Made by a program: the position numbers and the translations under genes. The notes beneath the pieces are model-generated. The model was not told where the DNA came from, made no database searches, and saw only the letters and a program-made list of their open reading frames with translations. Below are positions 1 through 8,254 of a stretch of DNA of 64,000 nt, piece by piece (position 1 is the stretch's first letter; every line of letters begins with the position of its first letter). Source of the DNA: Dactylosporangium aurantiacum (GTDB lineage: Bacteria; Actinomycetota; Actinomycetes; Mycobacteriales; Micromonosporaceae); the NCBI RefSeq assembly GCF_000716715.1, contig NZ_JNYJ01000040.1, positions 16,845 to 80,844 of the forward strand. Direction: 5' to 3'.

Positions 1-77
1 GCGTCGGCGACCGGCCCGTACCCCTCGTCGACGTCGCCCTGGACGAGGCCGGGCGGGACGTCCACCTTGAACACCAT
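1..77 (-). CDS. Beta-lactamase-family serine hydrolase, N-terminus only (partial at window edge)
   Basis: Only the first 25 codons of this leftward gene are in the window. It starts at ATG 77 behind an AGGAGG ribosome site at 83-88, five bases away. The visible residues include VQGDVDEGYGPVADA. They match the opening of the complete serine hydrolase at 34630 in this window (VRGSVAPGFETVRATF) in position and pattern. In that family this is the first strand and helix before the SxxK catalytic motif. No catalytic residue is visible here, so the call rests on that resemblance alone. Confidence 0.5.
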   Translation of the reverse strand, partial: MVFKVDVPPGLVQGDVDEGYGPVAD

Positions 78-186
78 GACGGCCTCCTGCGGCGGCGCCT
101 GGAGCGGCGTGCGCCGACGATACACCCGCACCCACCACTTTCGGCACTACCCGTGCATGTTGGTTGCGTGGCCTAGGCTGGCGCCG

Positions 187-582
187 GTGACGCACTTCCC
201 CGGCGCGACCCGGTTCGACGCGCTGCGCACCTACGCGGCCCCCGGCATCCACATCACCACGACCTGGTTCGCCACGACCGCCCCGGTCACCGCGGTCCTC
301 GACTGGTACGCCCAACACCTGGCCGACCACGAACGCGTCACCGACGGTGACTGGACGAGGGACGAGTCCGCCGCCGGCGCCCGCCGGTTCCACGGCGTCA
401 CCGTCCACCCCGCGGACACGTTCCCCGCCGGCCCGCGCCCGTCGCACCCCGCGCCCCCGGGCACGGCCACGGTGATCCGCGAGGACGCCGGCACCTTCCC
501 CGTCCCAGCCGCGCCCGCCACCCCCGCCGCGCGCCCCTCGCTGCTGCAACGCATCCGCGCCAGGCTGATCACTCCCCGCTGA
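187..582 (+). CDS. Hypothetical protein, 131 aa
   Basis: I do not recognise this family. The start is set at GTG 187 because a TAGGCT -10 hexamer (174-179) ends seven bases upstream with no ribosome site, the leaderless pattern seen repeatedly in this window. An in-frame ATG at 157 would give 142 aa but leaves the -10 inside the gene. The first 80 residues look globular (the stretch TTTWFATTAPVTAVLDWY suggests a helix). The last 50 are rich in Pro and Ala and end in a basic tail. No signal peptide or membrane segment is seen. It is divergent from the edge serine hydrolase. Confidence 0.5.
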   Translation: MTHFPGATRFDALRTYAAPGIHITTTWFATTAPVTAVLDWYAQHLADHERVTDGDWTRDESAAGARRFHGVTVHPADTFPAGPRPSHPAPPGTATVIREDAGTFPVPAAPATPAARPSLLQRIRARLITPR

Positions 583-719
583 ACCCTCGGCCGTCCTTTC
601 GGTCAGCTCTGGCACACGCCCGCCCAACCGTGCGCTCGTCTGTGCCGGTTGCGCCGCGTAACAGCCCTGCGGCCACGGGCCGTCGCGCCGGGTCCCGTGC
701 CGCGCGGCGGCCCGTGCTG

Positions 720-2000
720 TTACCGGTCGGCGCTGGCCGGTGCTGGCCGCGCGCGGCGCCGCAGGGTGTCCGTGGCGGCGGACGTGGCGGTCGCCGCGGT
801 CAGGAACAGCGCCGCGGCGAGGAGGATCCGCACCTCCGGGTAGGTCGGCGGGGGCAGCAGCGCCCCGCTCGCCGCGGCGCAACCGGCCAGCGCCGCGACC
901 GACAGCTGCGCCAGCCACCGGCCGGCTGCCCGCCGGCCACCACCGAGTCCGGCCACGGCGTCGCGCGCGGCCAGCACCAGCGCCACGCCGGCGACGAGGG
1001 CGGTCCCGGCGACGGCCAGCCACAGGGTGCCGAGGTCCAGGGCGTACCGGACCGGCAGCGCCGGCACGAAGAACAGCGCCGCGAACCAGGCCAGCCCGCC
1101 CTCCACCGTCGCCACCCCCGGCCCTCCCGCCGGACCCGGTCCCGCTGCCACGCCCGGTCCCGCCGACGGGTCCGGGCTCGCCGACGGGTCCGGGCTCGCC
1201 GACGGGTCCGGGCTCGCCGACGGGTCCGGGCTCGCGGCGCGGCGGTGGGCGAGCAGGCGGGCGCCGGCCAGGGCGGCGGCCGCGGCCACGGCGACGGGCA
1301 GCAGCCGCGGCACGTGGCCGAGGTTGTAGAGCAGGGCGGTGTCGTACACGAGCAGGACGATGACCCCGAGCGCCGCGGCGGAGGCGACGGCGAGCAGCAC
1401 GTCCACCGCGGTCCGCGGCGCGGGCAGGGCGGGCCGGGCACGCCACCGGCCGACGAGGACCGCGGTCGCCACGCAGGACACGGCCCGCAGCACCAGGTCG
1501 TCGACCGTGTACGGGTTGCGCAGCCCCCACTCGACGAGCCCGAACACGACCGAGTACGCCACGCACCCGGCCCACAGCACGGCCGGCGTGGTGAGCAGCC
1601 GGGCGCGGGCCGGGTCGAGCCAGCGGCACACGCACAGGTAGGCGAGGACCACGAACGGCAGCTCGAGGACCGCCTGCACCCGCAGCACGGTCACGGCGAG
1701 CAGCCGCGGCGCGGGGAACGCCGCCGCGACGGCCCGCACCGCGTCGCCGCCGGCGAGGTCGAACCAGCCGGGCGGCAGGTACCGGGCGATGAACGCCGGG
1801 TCGCCGTCGTGGACGCGCAGCACGTACACGGTGAACAGCACCTGGTTGAGGTAGACCGCGGCGACGACGGCGGCCAGCCACACCCCCGGGCCGCGGGCGG
1901 TGCCGGGCGGCGCGGCCGGCGGGCGGCGCGGCACCAGGGCCAACCCGCCGAGGACCGAGACGACGACGAGCAGGTCGACCGCCGCCCCGACGCTGATCAT
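720..2000 (-). CDS. Multi-pass membrane protein of unknown function, 426 aa
   Basis: The protein is mostly hydrophobic, with roughly eight to ten membrane segments from the first residues (AAVDLLVVVSVLGGLALV) to near the C-terminus. A loop of about 40 residues in the second half is built from the tandem hexapeptide SPDPSA plus Gly/Pro-rich sequence. The start at ATG 2000 has no ribosome site. A TACGGT hexamer on the reverse strand (2007-2012) ends six bases upstream, so the mRNA is probably leaderless. I recognise no catalytic motif or family. It stands alone, divergent from the cutinase. Confidence 0.65.
   Translation of the reverse strand: MISVGAAVDLLVVVSVLGGLALVPRRPPAAPPGTARGPGVWLAAVVAAVYLNQVLFTVYVLRVHDGDPAFIARYLPPGWFDLAGGDAVRAVAAAFPAPRLLAVTVLRVQAVLELPFVVLAYLCVCRWLDPARARLLTTPAVLWAGCVAYSVVFGLVEWGLRNPYTVDDLVLRAVSCVATAVLVGRWRARPALPAPRTAVDVLLAVASAAALGVIVLLVYDTALLYNLGHVPRLLPVAVAAAAALAGARLLAHRRAASPDPSASPDPSASPDPSASPDPSAGPGVAAGPGPAGGPGVATVEGGLAWFAALFFVPALPVRYALDLGTLWLAVAGTALVAGVALVLAARDAVAGLGGGRRAAGRWLAQLSVAALAGCAAASGALLPPPTYPEVRILLAAALFLTAATATSAATDTLRRRARPAPASADR
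1162..1233. repeat. 18-bp coding tandem repeat, four copies
   Basis: Four consecutive copies of an 18-base unit (gccgacgggtccgggctc) lie in frame in the membrane-protein gene. They encode the reverse-strand hexapeptide repeat SPDPSA. Copies are near identical, which suggests recent slippage expansion in an extramembrane loop. Confidence 0.85.
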
Positions 2001-2126
2001 GCCCGAACCGTACCGAACGGGGGTTCATCAGCGAAGACCGGTGATTTCGCCGATACACCCGGGGCCGCCACCTGCACACACTGACACGCATCGAAGTTAC
2101 GAAGGTGTTTCGAGAGGAGTGCAGCG

Positions 2127-2966
2127 TTGCGAACCATCCTGCTCAGGCTGGCCGTCGTCCTCACGCTCATGGGCGGCGGGGTCGCCGCGGTCGCCACCCC
2201 GGCGCTCGCTGACGAGATCGGCCAGGCACCCACCGCCTCCAATATCACCGGCAACGGCAGCTTCGCGACCACGTCCGAAAGCATCTCCAGCCTGGTCTCC
2301 GGCTTCGGCGGCGGCCGGGTGTACTACCCGACGGCCACCGGCCGCTACCCGGTGATCGCGATCTCGCCCGGGTTCACCGCCACCTGGTCGAGCCTCGCCT
2401 GGATCGGCCCGCGCCTGTCCTCGTGGGGCTTCGTGGTCGTCGGCATCGAGACCAACAGCATCTACGACCAGCCCGGCAGCCGCGGCAACCAGCTGCTCGC
2501 CGCGCTGAACTGGGCCGTGAACTCCTCCTCCACCGCCGTGCGGTCCCGCGTCGACGGCAGCCGCCGCGGCGTGGCCGGCCACTCGATGGGTGGTGGCGGC
2601 ACCCTCGAGGCGCTCGCCGCCGACACCAGCGGCCTGGTCAAGGCCGGGGTGCCGCTCGCACCCTGGAACACGGACAAGATCTGGAGCAACGTCAGCGAGC
2701 CGGTCCTGATCGTGGGCGGGCAGGCCGACACCATCGCGCCGGTCGCCACCCACTCGGTGCCGTTCTACAACACCCTGGCCGGCCCGAAGACGTACGTCGA
2801 GCTGACCGGGGCGAGCCACTTCTTCCCGCAGACGACGAACGCCACCACGTCCCGAGCGCTGGTGTCGTGGTTCAAGCGCTGGCTCAACCAGGACTCCCGG
2901 TTCACGCCGTACACCTGCGGCTTCGGTGGGCTGGCGGTGTCCGACTTCCGCAGCAACGCCTGCTGA
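2127..2966 (+). CDS. Secreted polyester hydrolase (cutinase / PET-hydrolase-like family), 279 aa
   Basis: This secreted alpha/beta hydrolase resembles the actinobacterial cutinases that cleave polyesters. The start is TTG 2127, chosen because GAGAGGAG lies about eight bases upstream. A signal peptide covers residues 1-29 (cleavage after ATPALA). The triad is Ser153 in GHSMGG, Asp201 in GQADTIAP and His231 in GASHF. Trp180 is in place. His209 and Phe213 are the canonical cutinase pair rather than the Ser/Ile pair of Ideonella PETase. The oxyanion-side Tyr of the family is Phe83 here (SPGF). Cys264 and Cys279 can form the conserved C-terminal disulfide. The natural substrate may be cutin, bacterial polyester or lipid. 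Confidence 0.9.
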   Translation: MRTILLRLAVVLTLMGGGVAAVATPALADEIGQAPTASNITGNGSFATTSESISSLVSGFGGGRVYYPTATGRYPVIAISPGFTATWSSLAWIGPRLSSWGFVVVGIETNSIYDQPGSRGNQLLAALNWAVNSSSTAVRSRVDGSRRGVAGHSMGGGGTLEALAADTSGLVKAGVPLAPWNTDKIWSNVSEPVLIVGGQADTIAPVATHSVPFYNTLAGPKTYVELTGASHFFPQTTNATTSRALVSWFKRWLNQDSRFTPYTCGFGGLAVSDFRSNAC

Positions 2967-2979
2967 TACACCCGCACAG

Positions 2980-3011
2980 GGTCCCCGTCGCCCGTCCGGG
3001 CGGCGGGGACC
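2980..3011. terminator. Bidirectional hairpin between convergent genes
   Basis: Two 15-base arms (2980-2994 and 2997-3011) pair across a two-base loop with one mismatch. The hairpin lies between the stop of the cutinase and the stop of the MoaD-like gene on the other strand, so it can end both transcripts. There is no long T-tract. Confidence 0.7.
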
Positions 3012-3018
3012 TCGCGCG

Positions 3019-3315
3019 TCAGCCGCCGGCCATCGCGCCGATGATGAGCAGCGGCTCCCTGCCGGTGGCGACCGGGTCCGGCAGCGGGTCGTCGGGTTCG
3101 TCGTTGGACAGGTCCTCTTCGCAGCCGTACAGCCGCACGAACGCGCGGCGGCGACCGCTGGCCCGGTCCCGGATGGTGCCGCGCAGCGCCGGGTAGCGGG
3201 CCTCGAGCGCGTCCAGGACCAGCCGCTGCGTGACCGGGCCGGACACCTCCAGCTGGACCTCGCCGTCGACGCGGGCCAGCTGCCGCAGGTGGGCGGGGAG
3301 CACGACACGGATCAT
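3019..3315 (-). CDS. MoaD/ThiS-like ubiquitin-fold protein, 98 aa
   Basis: This small beta-grasp protein is of the MoaD/ThiS type. It opens [14 protein letters not shown] and contains [12 protein letters not shown], the typical second half of the fold. It ends in AMAGG, the C-terminal Gly-Gly that in MoaD and ThiS is adenylated and thiocarboxylated. An acidic insert ([15 protein letters not shown]) lies between. Its ATG overlaps the stop of the beta-propeller gene in an ATGA, so translation of the two is coupled. No MoeB/ThiF-type activating enzyme or molybdopterin gene is near. The partner pathway is therefore unknown. Confidence 0.75.
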   Translation of the reverse strand: MIRVVLPAHLRQLARVDGEVQLEVSGPVTQRLVLDALEARYPALRGTIRDRASGRRRAFVRLYGCEEDLSNDEPDDPLPDPVATGREPLLIIGAMAGG

Positions 3316-4427
3316 GGCAGCGTCTGCACCTCGACCGACAGCACGGCCGGCAGGTCCCGCACGATCGGCATCCAGCTGTCGCCGGCGTCGGCGGAGACGT
3401 ACACCTGCCCGCCCGTGGTGCCGAAGTAGATGCCGCACTCGTCGAGGGTGTCCACGGCCATCGCGTCGCGCAGCACGTTGACGTAGCAGTTGGCCTGCGG
3501 CAGACCCTCGGTGAGCGGCTCCCACCGTTCGCCTCCGGTGCGGCTGCGGTACACCCGGAGCCGGCCGTCGGGCACGTAGTGCTGCGAGTCGCTGGTGATC
3601 GGCACGACGTACACCGTCTCGGGCTCGTGGGCGTGCACCGCGATCGGGAAGCCGAAGTCCGTCGGCAGGTCGCCGCTGATCTCCCGCCACGAGCCGCCGG
3701 CGTCGTCGGTGCGCAGCACGTCCCAGTGCTTCTGCATGAACAGCACGTCGGGGCGTGACGGGTGCATGGCGAGCCGGTGCACGCAGTGGCCGACCTCGGC
3801 GTCCGGGTCGGGGATCTGCCCGGACACCAGACCCCGGTTGATCGGCTGCCACGTGACGCCGGCGTCGTCGGAGCGGAACGCCCCGGCCGCCGAGATCGCC
3901 ACGAAGATCCGGTCCCGGTGCACCGGGTCGAGGATGATCGTGTGCAGGCACATGCCGCCGGCGCCCGGCTGCCAGCGCGGCCCCGACTCGTGCGTGCGCA
4001 GGCCGGTCAGCTCCTGCCACGCCCGGCCGCCGTCGGTGGAGCGGAACAGCGCGGCGTCCTCGGCGCCCGCGTACACCGTGTCGGGGTCGTCCCGGGACGG
4101 CTCCAGGTGCCAGATCCGCTTGAACTCCCAGGGGCGGGGCGTGCCGTCGTACCAGAGGTGGTCGCCGACCTTGCCCTCGTAGGTGAAGTCGTTGCCGACC
4201 GGCTCCCAGTTGGCGCCGCCGTCGTCGGAGCGCTGGATCAGCTGGCCGAACCAGCCGCCGGACTGCGACGCGTAGAGCCGGTCGGGATCGGCCGGGGAAC
4301 CGTTGACGTGGTAGACCTCCCAGCCGCCGAACAGCGGCCCGTCGACCTTCCAGTCCTTGCGGGCACCGTCCGAGGTCAGGATGAACGCGCCCTTGCGCGT
4401 CCCGACCAGCACCCGTACTGCGCTCAT
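3312..4427 (-). CDS. BNR/Asp-box beta-propeller protein (sialidase-like fold), 371 aa
   Basis: Six Asp-box motifs (S/T-x-D-x-G-x-x-[55 protein letters not shown]) give a six-bladed propeller. It starts [15 protein letters not shown] at ATG 4427 behind GGAGGTGAC. There is no signal peptide, so it should be cytoplasmic. I do not see the FRIP arginine and other catalytic residues of true sialidases, so the 'exo-sialidase' label such proteins often get is doubtful. It follows a 30-codon ORF by an ATGA overlap and leads into the MoaD-like gene by another. Confidence 0.8.
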   Translation of the reverse strand: MSAVRVLVGTRKGAFILTSDGARKDWKVDGPLFGGWEVYHVNGSPADPDRLYASQSGGWFGQLIQRSDDGGANWEPVGNDFTYEGKVGDHLWYDGTPRPWEFKRIWHLEPSRDDPDTVYAGAEDAALFRSTDGGRAWQELTGLRTHESGPRWQPGAGGMCLHTIILDPVHRDRIFVAISAAGAFRSDDAGVTWQPINRGLVSGQIPDPDAEVGHCVHRLAMHPSRPDVLFMQKHWDVLRTDDAGGSWREISGDLPTDFGFPIAVHAHEPETVYVVPITSDSQHYVPDGRLRVYRSRTGGERWEPLTEGLPQANCYVNVLRDAMAVDTLDECGIYFGTTGGQVYVSADAGDSWMPIVRDLPAVLSVEVQTLP

Positions 4428-4516
4428 GCCGTCACCTCCGCTGCGCTCCGGCGCCGACCTGAGCCAAGACTGCGCCAATGATGAGACTCCCCTGCGCTGC
4501 GCTCCGGGTCGCTCAT
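4424..4516 (-). CDS. Coupled leader ORF, 30 codons (copy 1 of a repeated micro-ORF)
   Basis: Reading leftward, ATG 4516 stands behind a strong GGAGGTG site. After 30 codons its TGA (4426-4424) overlaps the ATG of the beta-propeller gene. The peptide starts MSDPERSAG and ends [11 protein letters not shown]. Copy 2, before the acyl-CoA ligase at 9761-9853, has exactly the same length and the same last eleven residues. The last codons also carry the ribosome site of the next gene. Whether the peptide itself matters, or the element is only a mobile translational leader, cannot be told from sequence. Confidence 0.5.
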   Translation of the reverse strand: MSDPERSAGESHHWRSLGSGRRRSAAEVTA

Positions 4517-4696
4517 GCCGCACCTCCGTCTCCGTGTGCCGACCTCTCGCATCGTGCCACGGTCCGGGCCGCCCGCAACCCCGCTTCACCCGGTCGCGCG
4601 CCTGCCGGCGGCGGCGCGGCGGCTGCGGCGGTGTGTGAGCGGGGTGACGCCGGGTAGGGGAGCCGGCAGCCAGCACGAGTGAAGGGAGCACCGCAC

Positions 4697-4918
4697 ATGG
4701 GCGACGACGACCCGATCATCTCCGGCGTGCCCGCGGCCGCGCGCAACTCCGAGCCGGGTGACCGGCCGGTCAAGGTCCGCACCGGCGCGGAGCAGCCGTG
4801 GGACCCGGAGGACCTGGCGGTGGCCGAGGGGCGCGACCCGACCCCGAAGAACGTCGAACGCAGCCGCCGCGAGCTGGAGGAGCTGGGCGCGGCCGCGATC
4901 GAGAAGACGGTTCCCTGA
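4697..4918 (+). CDS. Small acidic protein of unknown function, 73 aa
   Basis: ATG 4697 follows a good ribosome site (GAAGGGAG, six bases upstream). The protein is acidic and hydrophilic with no membrane segment. It has a Pro/Glu-rich middle ([14 protein letters not shown]) and a predicted C-terminal helix ([19 protein letters not shown]). I do not recognise the family. It is transcribed away from the leader/propeller operon and ends at a strong hairpin. Confidence 0.6.
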   Translation: MGDDDPIISGVPAAARNSEPGDRPVKVRTGAEQPWDPEDLAVAEGRDPTPKNVERSRRELEELGAAAIEKTVP

Positions 4919-4934
4919 GGGGCGGTGGTGCACA

Positions 4935-4968
4935 GTCCGGGTACGCACGTCGGTGTGCGCACCCGGAC
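4935..4968. terminator. Hairpin terminator between convergent genes
   Basis: GTCCGGGT (4935-4942) pairs with ACCCGGAC (4961-4968), and inside it CGCAC pairs with GTGCG, with one unpaired base on each side. It lies downstream of the 73-aa gene and faces the 3' end of the LuxR-type regulator gene. Confidence 0.7.
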
Positions 4969-5056
4969 CGTGGCTCGTGGCGCCGGCGGGCGCACCGTGA
5001 GCGTGCCGCCCGGCGTACCGCCGCCGCATCGGTGGAATCGCCTGCGTGCGCGGCGG

Positions 5057-8000
5057 TCAGGACACCACCTTCGCCAGCTCCGTGCGGGAGCGCACGCCGA
5101 GCCGGGTGAAGATGTTGCGCAGGTGGTGGTCGACGGTGCGGGGGCTGAGGAACAGCACCTCGGCGACCTCGCGGTTGGTGGCGCCGCCGGCGACCAGCTC
5201 GGCGATGCGGGCCTGCTGCGCGGTCAGCGCCTGCTGCGCGGTCAGCGCCTGCCGGGCCTCGTCGGTGGGGGTCACGTGGTCGCCGGCGGCCCGCAGCTCG
5301 GCGGCGGTGCGCTGGGCCCAGGTGGCCGCGCCGAACTGCTCGAACGTGGCCAGGGCGCGGCGCAGGTGCTCACGGGCGGCGGCCGGGTGCCGGCGGCGGC
5401 GCAGCTCCTCGCCGTAGAGCAGCTCGGTGCGGGCCCGGGCGAACGGTGAGTCGCCGGCCAGGTGCAGCCGGATCGCCTCGCGGTACCGAACGTCGGCCTC
5501 GTCCTCGGTGTCGGCGAGCAGCGCGTGGCAGCGGGCCGACAGCGCCAGCCAGGTCGGGTTCGCGGTGCTGTGCGCCCACAGGTCGTACGCCCACAGGATC
5601 TGCCGGGCGGGGGCCCGGTCGCCGCACCGGGCGACCGCCTCGACCAGCGTCGGGGTGGCGGGGATCTGCACGCCGAGGTGGCCGCGGCCACCGGCGGTGC
5701 GCATCACGCCCCACAGCCGGCCGGCGGCGTCGGCGTAGCGGCCCTCGGCGACGTCGAGCAGCGCCGAGGCCCACACGCACATGGCGCGGGCCTGGCTGTC
5801 GACGTCGACGCCGGCCCTGGCCCGGCACCGGCGGGCCCACGCCTGGCTGGCGGGGGCGTCGCCGAGCATGCCGAGCACCACGGCGAGCATCCCGCGGCAG
5901 TTGTCGGCGACGGCGTCCTGGCCGGTGGCGGCGGCGAGGCGCTGGCCCTCGGTGGCGGTGGCGACGGCGAGGTCGAGGTCGCCGAGCGCGAACGCGGCGG
6001 TGGCGGCCAGATCCAGGGCGTGCGGGACGGTGGCCCGGTCGCCGGCGCCGCCGGCGAGGCGGGCGGCTCGCACCGCGAGGCGGTACGCCTGCTGGTCCTC
6101 GCCGATGAGGATGCCGGCGCCGGCGGCGCGGACCAGCGTCGGCGGGTCGTCGACGGCGGCGGCGAGCTGCAGGACCCGCCGCAGCGGCCCGACCCCCCGC
6201 GACGGGTCGCCGGAGAACAGCGCCGACACCCCGGTGAGGTGCTCGAACAGCAGCTCGGCGGCGGGCGGGTCGCCGGGGCGGCGCAGCCGCAGCGCCCGTT
6301 CGGCGAGCGCGGTGAACTGGTCGTGCCGGCCGGTCGTCAGCAGCGCCTCCCCGGCCAGCAGGAACGCGCCGAGGCTGCGCCGCCGGTCCCGGGCGACGAG
6401 CCGGCCGGCCGCGGCGACGAGGGTGTGCTGCTCCCCGCCGCCGACGCCGGCGCGCAGGTCGATCTCGCCGAGCAGCAGCTCCCGTTCGGCGTGCAGATGC
6501 TCCGGTACGCCCGGCGCGAACACCGACCGCAGCAGCATCCTGGCCTGGTGGGGCTCGCCGCCGCGCCAGGCGAGCCGGGCCGCCGCGAGGGTGCGCTCGG
6601 CGGCGAGGACCGGGCCCGTGGTGAGTGCGGCGGCGTGCCGCAGCGCGGTCGCGGCGAGGGCGGGCGGCACCCCGGCGGCGGCGTCGGCGAGGACCGCGGC
6701 GAGGGCGTCATCGGGCCCGTCGGCGACCGCGGCGAGGTGCAGCGCGGCGGTCAGCACGGCCCCGGCGTCGCCGGCCGGCGGCGTGCTCAGCTCGGCCGCC
6801 GGTAGCGTGCCCAGCTCGGCGGTCGGCAGCGTGCCCAGCTCGGCGGTCGGCAGCGTGCCCGGGTCGGCCGCCGGCGCTGTGCCGGGTCCGGTGGGCGGCG
6901 GTGTGCTCGGCCGGCCCGCCGGTCGGGGGCCGGGTTCGGCGGTCGGCAGGGCGGCGAGGAGCCGGTGCGCGGCGTGCCGTTCGGCGAGGGCGGCTTCGGC
7001 ATACAGGACGGGGGCGAACAGCGGCGGCACGAACCGGACCCGGCCGTCCTCGACGTGGACGAGGTCGGCGCGTTCGGCGGCGGCGAGGTCGCCCGGCCGG
7101 TGCCCGGCGGCGAGGAGCGGGGCCACGCCGCAGCCGGGCCGGCCACCGGGGGTCCGGGGGCCGGTGAGGGCGGCGGTCGCGGCGAGCAGCAGGACCCGGC
7201 GGGTGGCGTCGGGCAGGGTCCGCAGCACTGCCCGGTACTCCCGGCGCAGCGGGCTGTCGCGGGGCAGCGTGTCGGGCGGGGCGGCCTGGCCGTGGCGCTG
7301 CTCGGCGTCCAGCGCGGCGGCCAGCTCGGTGAGGGCCCGCGGGTTGCCCTCGGCCATGGCGGCGAGGACCCCGGCGACGTCGCCGGCGAGGTCCGGCACG
7401 GCGTCGGTGAGCAGGTCGCGGCTGTCGCGAAGGTCGAGCGGGGCGAGCCGGCGCACCGGCAGGCCGGCGAGGGCGGCCTCGCTGCCGGCGGCCGCGGGCG
7501 TGTCCCGCAGCGCGAACAGCAGCGCGACCCGGTCGCCGCCGGCGTGCCGGGCGGCCAGGGCGAGGGCGTCCAGCGACGGGCGGTCCAGCCATTGGGCGTC
7601 GTCGACGCGGCACACCACCGGCCCGCGGGCCCGGCCGCCGAGCGCCCGCAGCGCCGCGAGGGTGGCCAGGCCCGCGGCGAGCCGGTCCGCCGCCGCGCCG
7701 CCGGAAACGTGACCCGCCACGTCGCCCGGCACGCCGGCGACGTGCCCCGCCGCACCGCCGGGCAGCCCGGCGAGGTGCCCTGCCGCGCCGCCGGACAGCC
7801 CGGCGACATGACCCGCCGCGCAGCCGGGCAGGCCGGCGACGTGGCCCGGCAGGCGGGTGCCGGCGAGGAGGCGGTGCAGGCCGGCGTACGGCAGCGCGGA
7901 CTCCGCCGGGCACCCGGCCACGGCCAGCTCGACGGCCGGACCGGCGACGCCGCCCGAACCGCCCGAACCGCCCGAGCCACTCGGACCACTCGGACCACCC

Positions 8001-8227
8001 GAGCCGTTCGAGCCGTTCGAGCCGCCGGAGCCGAAGGAACTGAAGGAACCGGGCCCTGCGGCCGTGGCGGCGGCGAGCAGGGCGGACCGGCCGATGCCGA
8101 CCGGTCCGGTGACGACCAGGGCTCCCCCGCGCCCCTCGGCGGCGGCGGCGAGCAGGGCGGCGATGGCGGCACGGTCGGCGTCGCGGCCTCGCAACGAAAC
8201 TTTCTGCACGGTCGATGCACTAACCAT
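5057..8227 (-). CDS. Large ATP-binding LuxR-type transcriptional regulator (LAL family), 1056 aa
   Basis: The architecture is that of LAL/MalT-like regulators: an N-terminal nucleotide-binding domain, a long helical middle, and a C-terminal LuxR helix-turn-helix (last ~60 residues, GATNREVAEVLFLSPRTVDHHL). The Walker A is GPVGIGRSAL, with Arg where Lys is usual. The Walker B is VCRVDDAQWLD. Three low-complexity insertions are slippage-like: Gly/Ser near residue 75, AGHVAG-type repeats near 150, and LPTAELGT repeats near 460. The start at ATG 8227 lies just below a palindrome. It is the last gene of the acyl-CoA dehydrogenase/ligase unit, ten bases after the ligase stop, and may sense a product of that pathway. 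Confidence 0.85.
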   Translation of the reverse strand: MVSASTVQKVSLRGRDADRAAIAALLAAAAEGRGGALVVTGPVGIGRSALLAAATAAGPGSFSSFGSGGSNGSNGSGGPSGPSGSGGSGGSGGVAGPAVELAVAGCPAESALPYAGLHRLLAGTRLPGHVAGLPGCAAGHVAGLSGGAAGHLAGLPGGAAGHVAGVPGDVAGHVSGGAAADRLAAGLATLAALRALGGRARGPVVCRVDDAQWLDRPSLDALALAARHAGGDRVALLFALRDTPAAAGSEAALAGLPVRRLAPLDLRDSRDLLTDAVPDLAGDVAGVLAAMAEGNPRALTELAAALDAEQRHGQAAPPDTLPRDSPLRREYRAVLRTLPDATRRVLLLAATAALTGPRTPGGRPGCGVAPLLAAGHRPGDLAAAERADLVHVEDGRVRFVPPLFAPVLYAEAALAERHAAHRLLAALPTAEPGPRPAGRPSTPPPTGPGTAPAADPGTLPTAELGTLPTAELGTLPAAELSTPPAGDAGAVLTAALHLAAVADGPDDALAAVLADAAAGVPPALAATALRHAAALTTGPVLAAERTLAAARLAWRGGEPHQARMLLRSVFAPGVPEHLHAERELLLGEIDLRAGVGGGEQHTLVAAAGRLVARDRRRSLGAFLLAGEALLTTGRHDQFTALAERALRLRRPGDPPAAELLFEHLTGVSALFSGDPSRGVGPLRRVLQLAAAVDDPPTLVRAAGAGILIGEDQQAYRLAVRAARLAGGAGDRATVPHALDLAATAAFALGDLDLAVATATEGQRLAAATGQDAVADNCRGMLAVVLGMLGDAPASQAWARRCRARAGVDVDSQARAMCVWASALLDVAEGRYADAAGRLWGVMRTAGGRGHLGVQIPATPTLVEAVARCGDRAPARQILWAYDLWAHSTANPTWLALSARCHALLADTEDEADVRYREAIRLHLAGDSPFARARTELLYGEELRRRRHPAAAREHLRRALATFEQFGAATWAQRTAAELRAAGDHVTPTDEARQALTAQQALTAQQARIAELVAGGATNREVAEVLFLSPRTVDHHLRNIFTRLGVRSRTELAKVVS

Positions 8228-8234
8228 GCCGCCA

Positions 8235-8254
8235 GTGTTACGTGTCGGTAACAC
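8235..8254. promoter_or_regulatory. Palindrome at ligase/regulator junction (candidate operator)
   Basis: GTGTTAC (8235-8241) and GTAACAC (8248-8254) form a perfect 7-base inverted repeat around a 6-base spacer, overlapping the stop codon of the ligase gene. It lies directly upstream of the regulator start. It could be an autoregulatory site for an internal promoter. Confidence 0.45.

Noticed and set aside
2127..2966. Calling the cutinase a PETase of the Ideonella type
   Set aside because: The diagnostic Ser/Ile pair that frees the active-site Trp is His209/Phe213 here, and the second disulfide is missing, so it is a canonical cutinase-type enzyme.
3312..4427. Exo-sialidase function for the Asp-box propeller
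   Set aside because: Asp boxes alone define the fold. The catalytic Arg triad, FRIP and a signal peptide are not seen.
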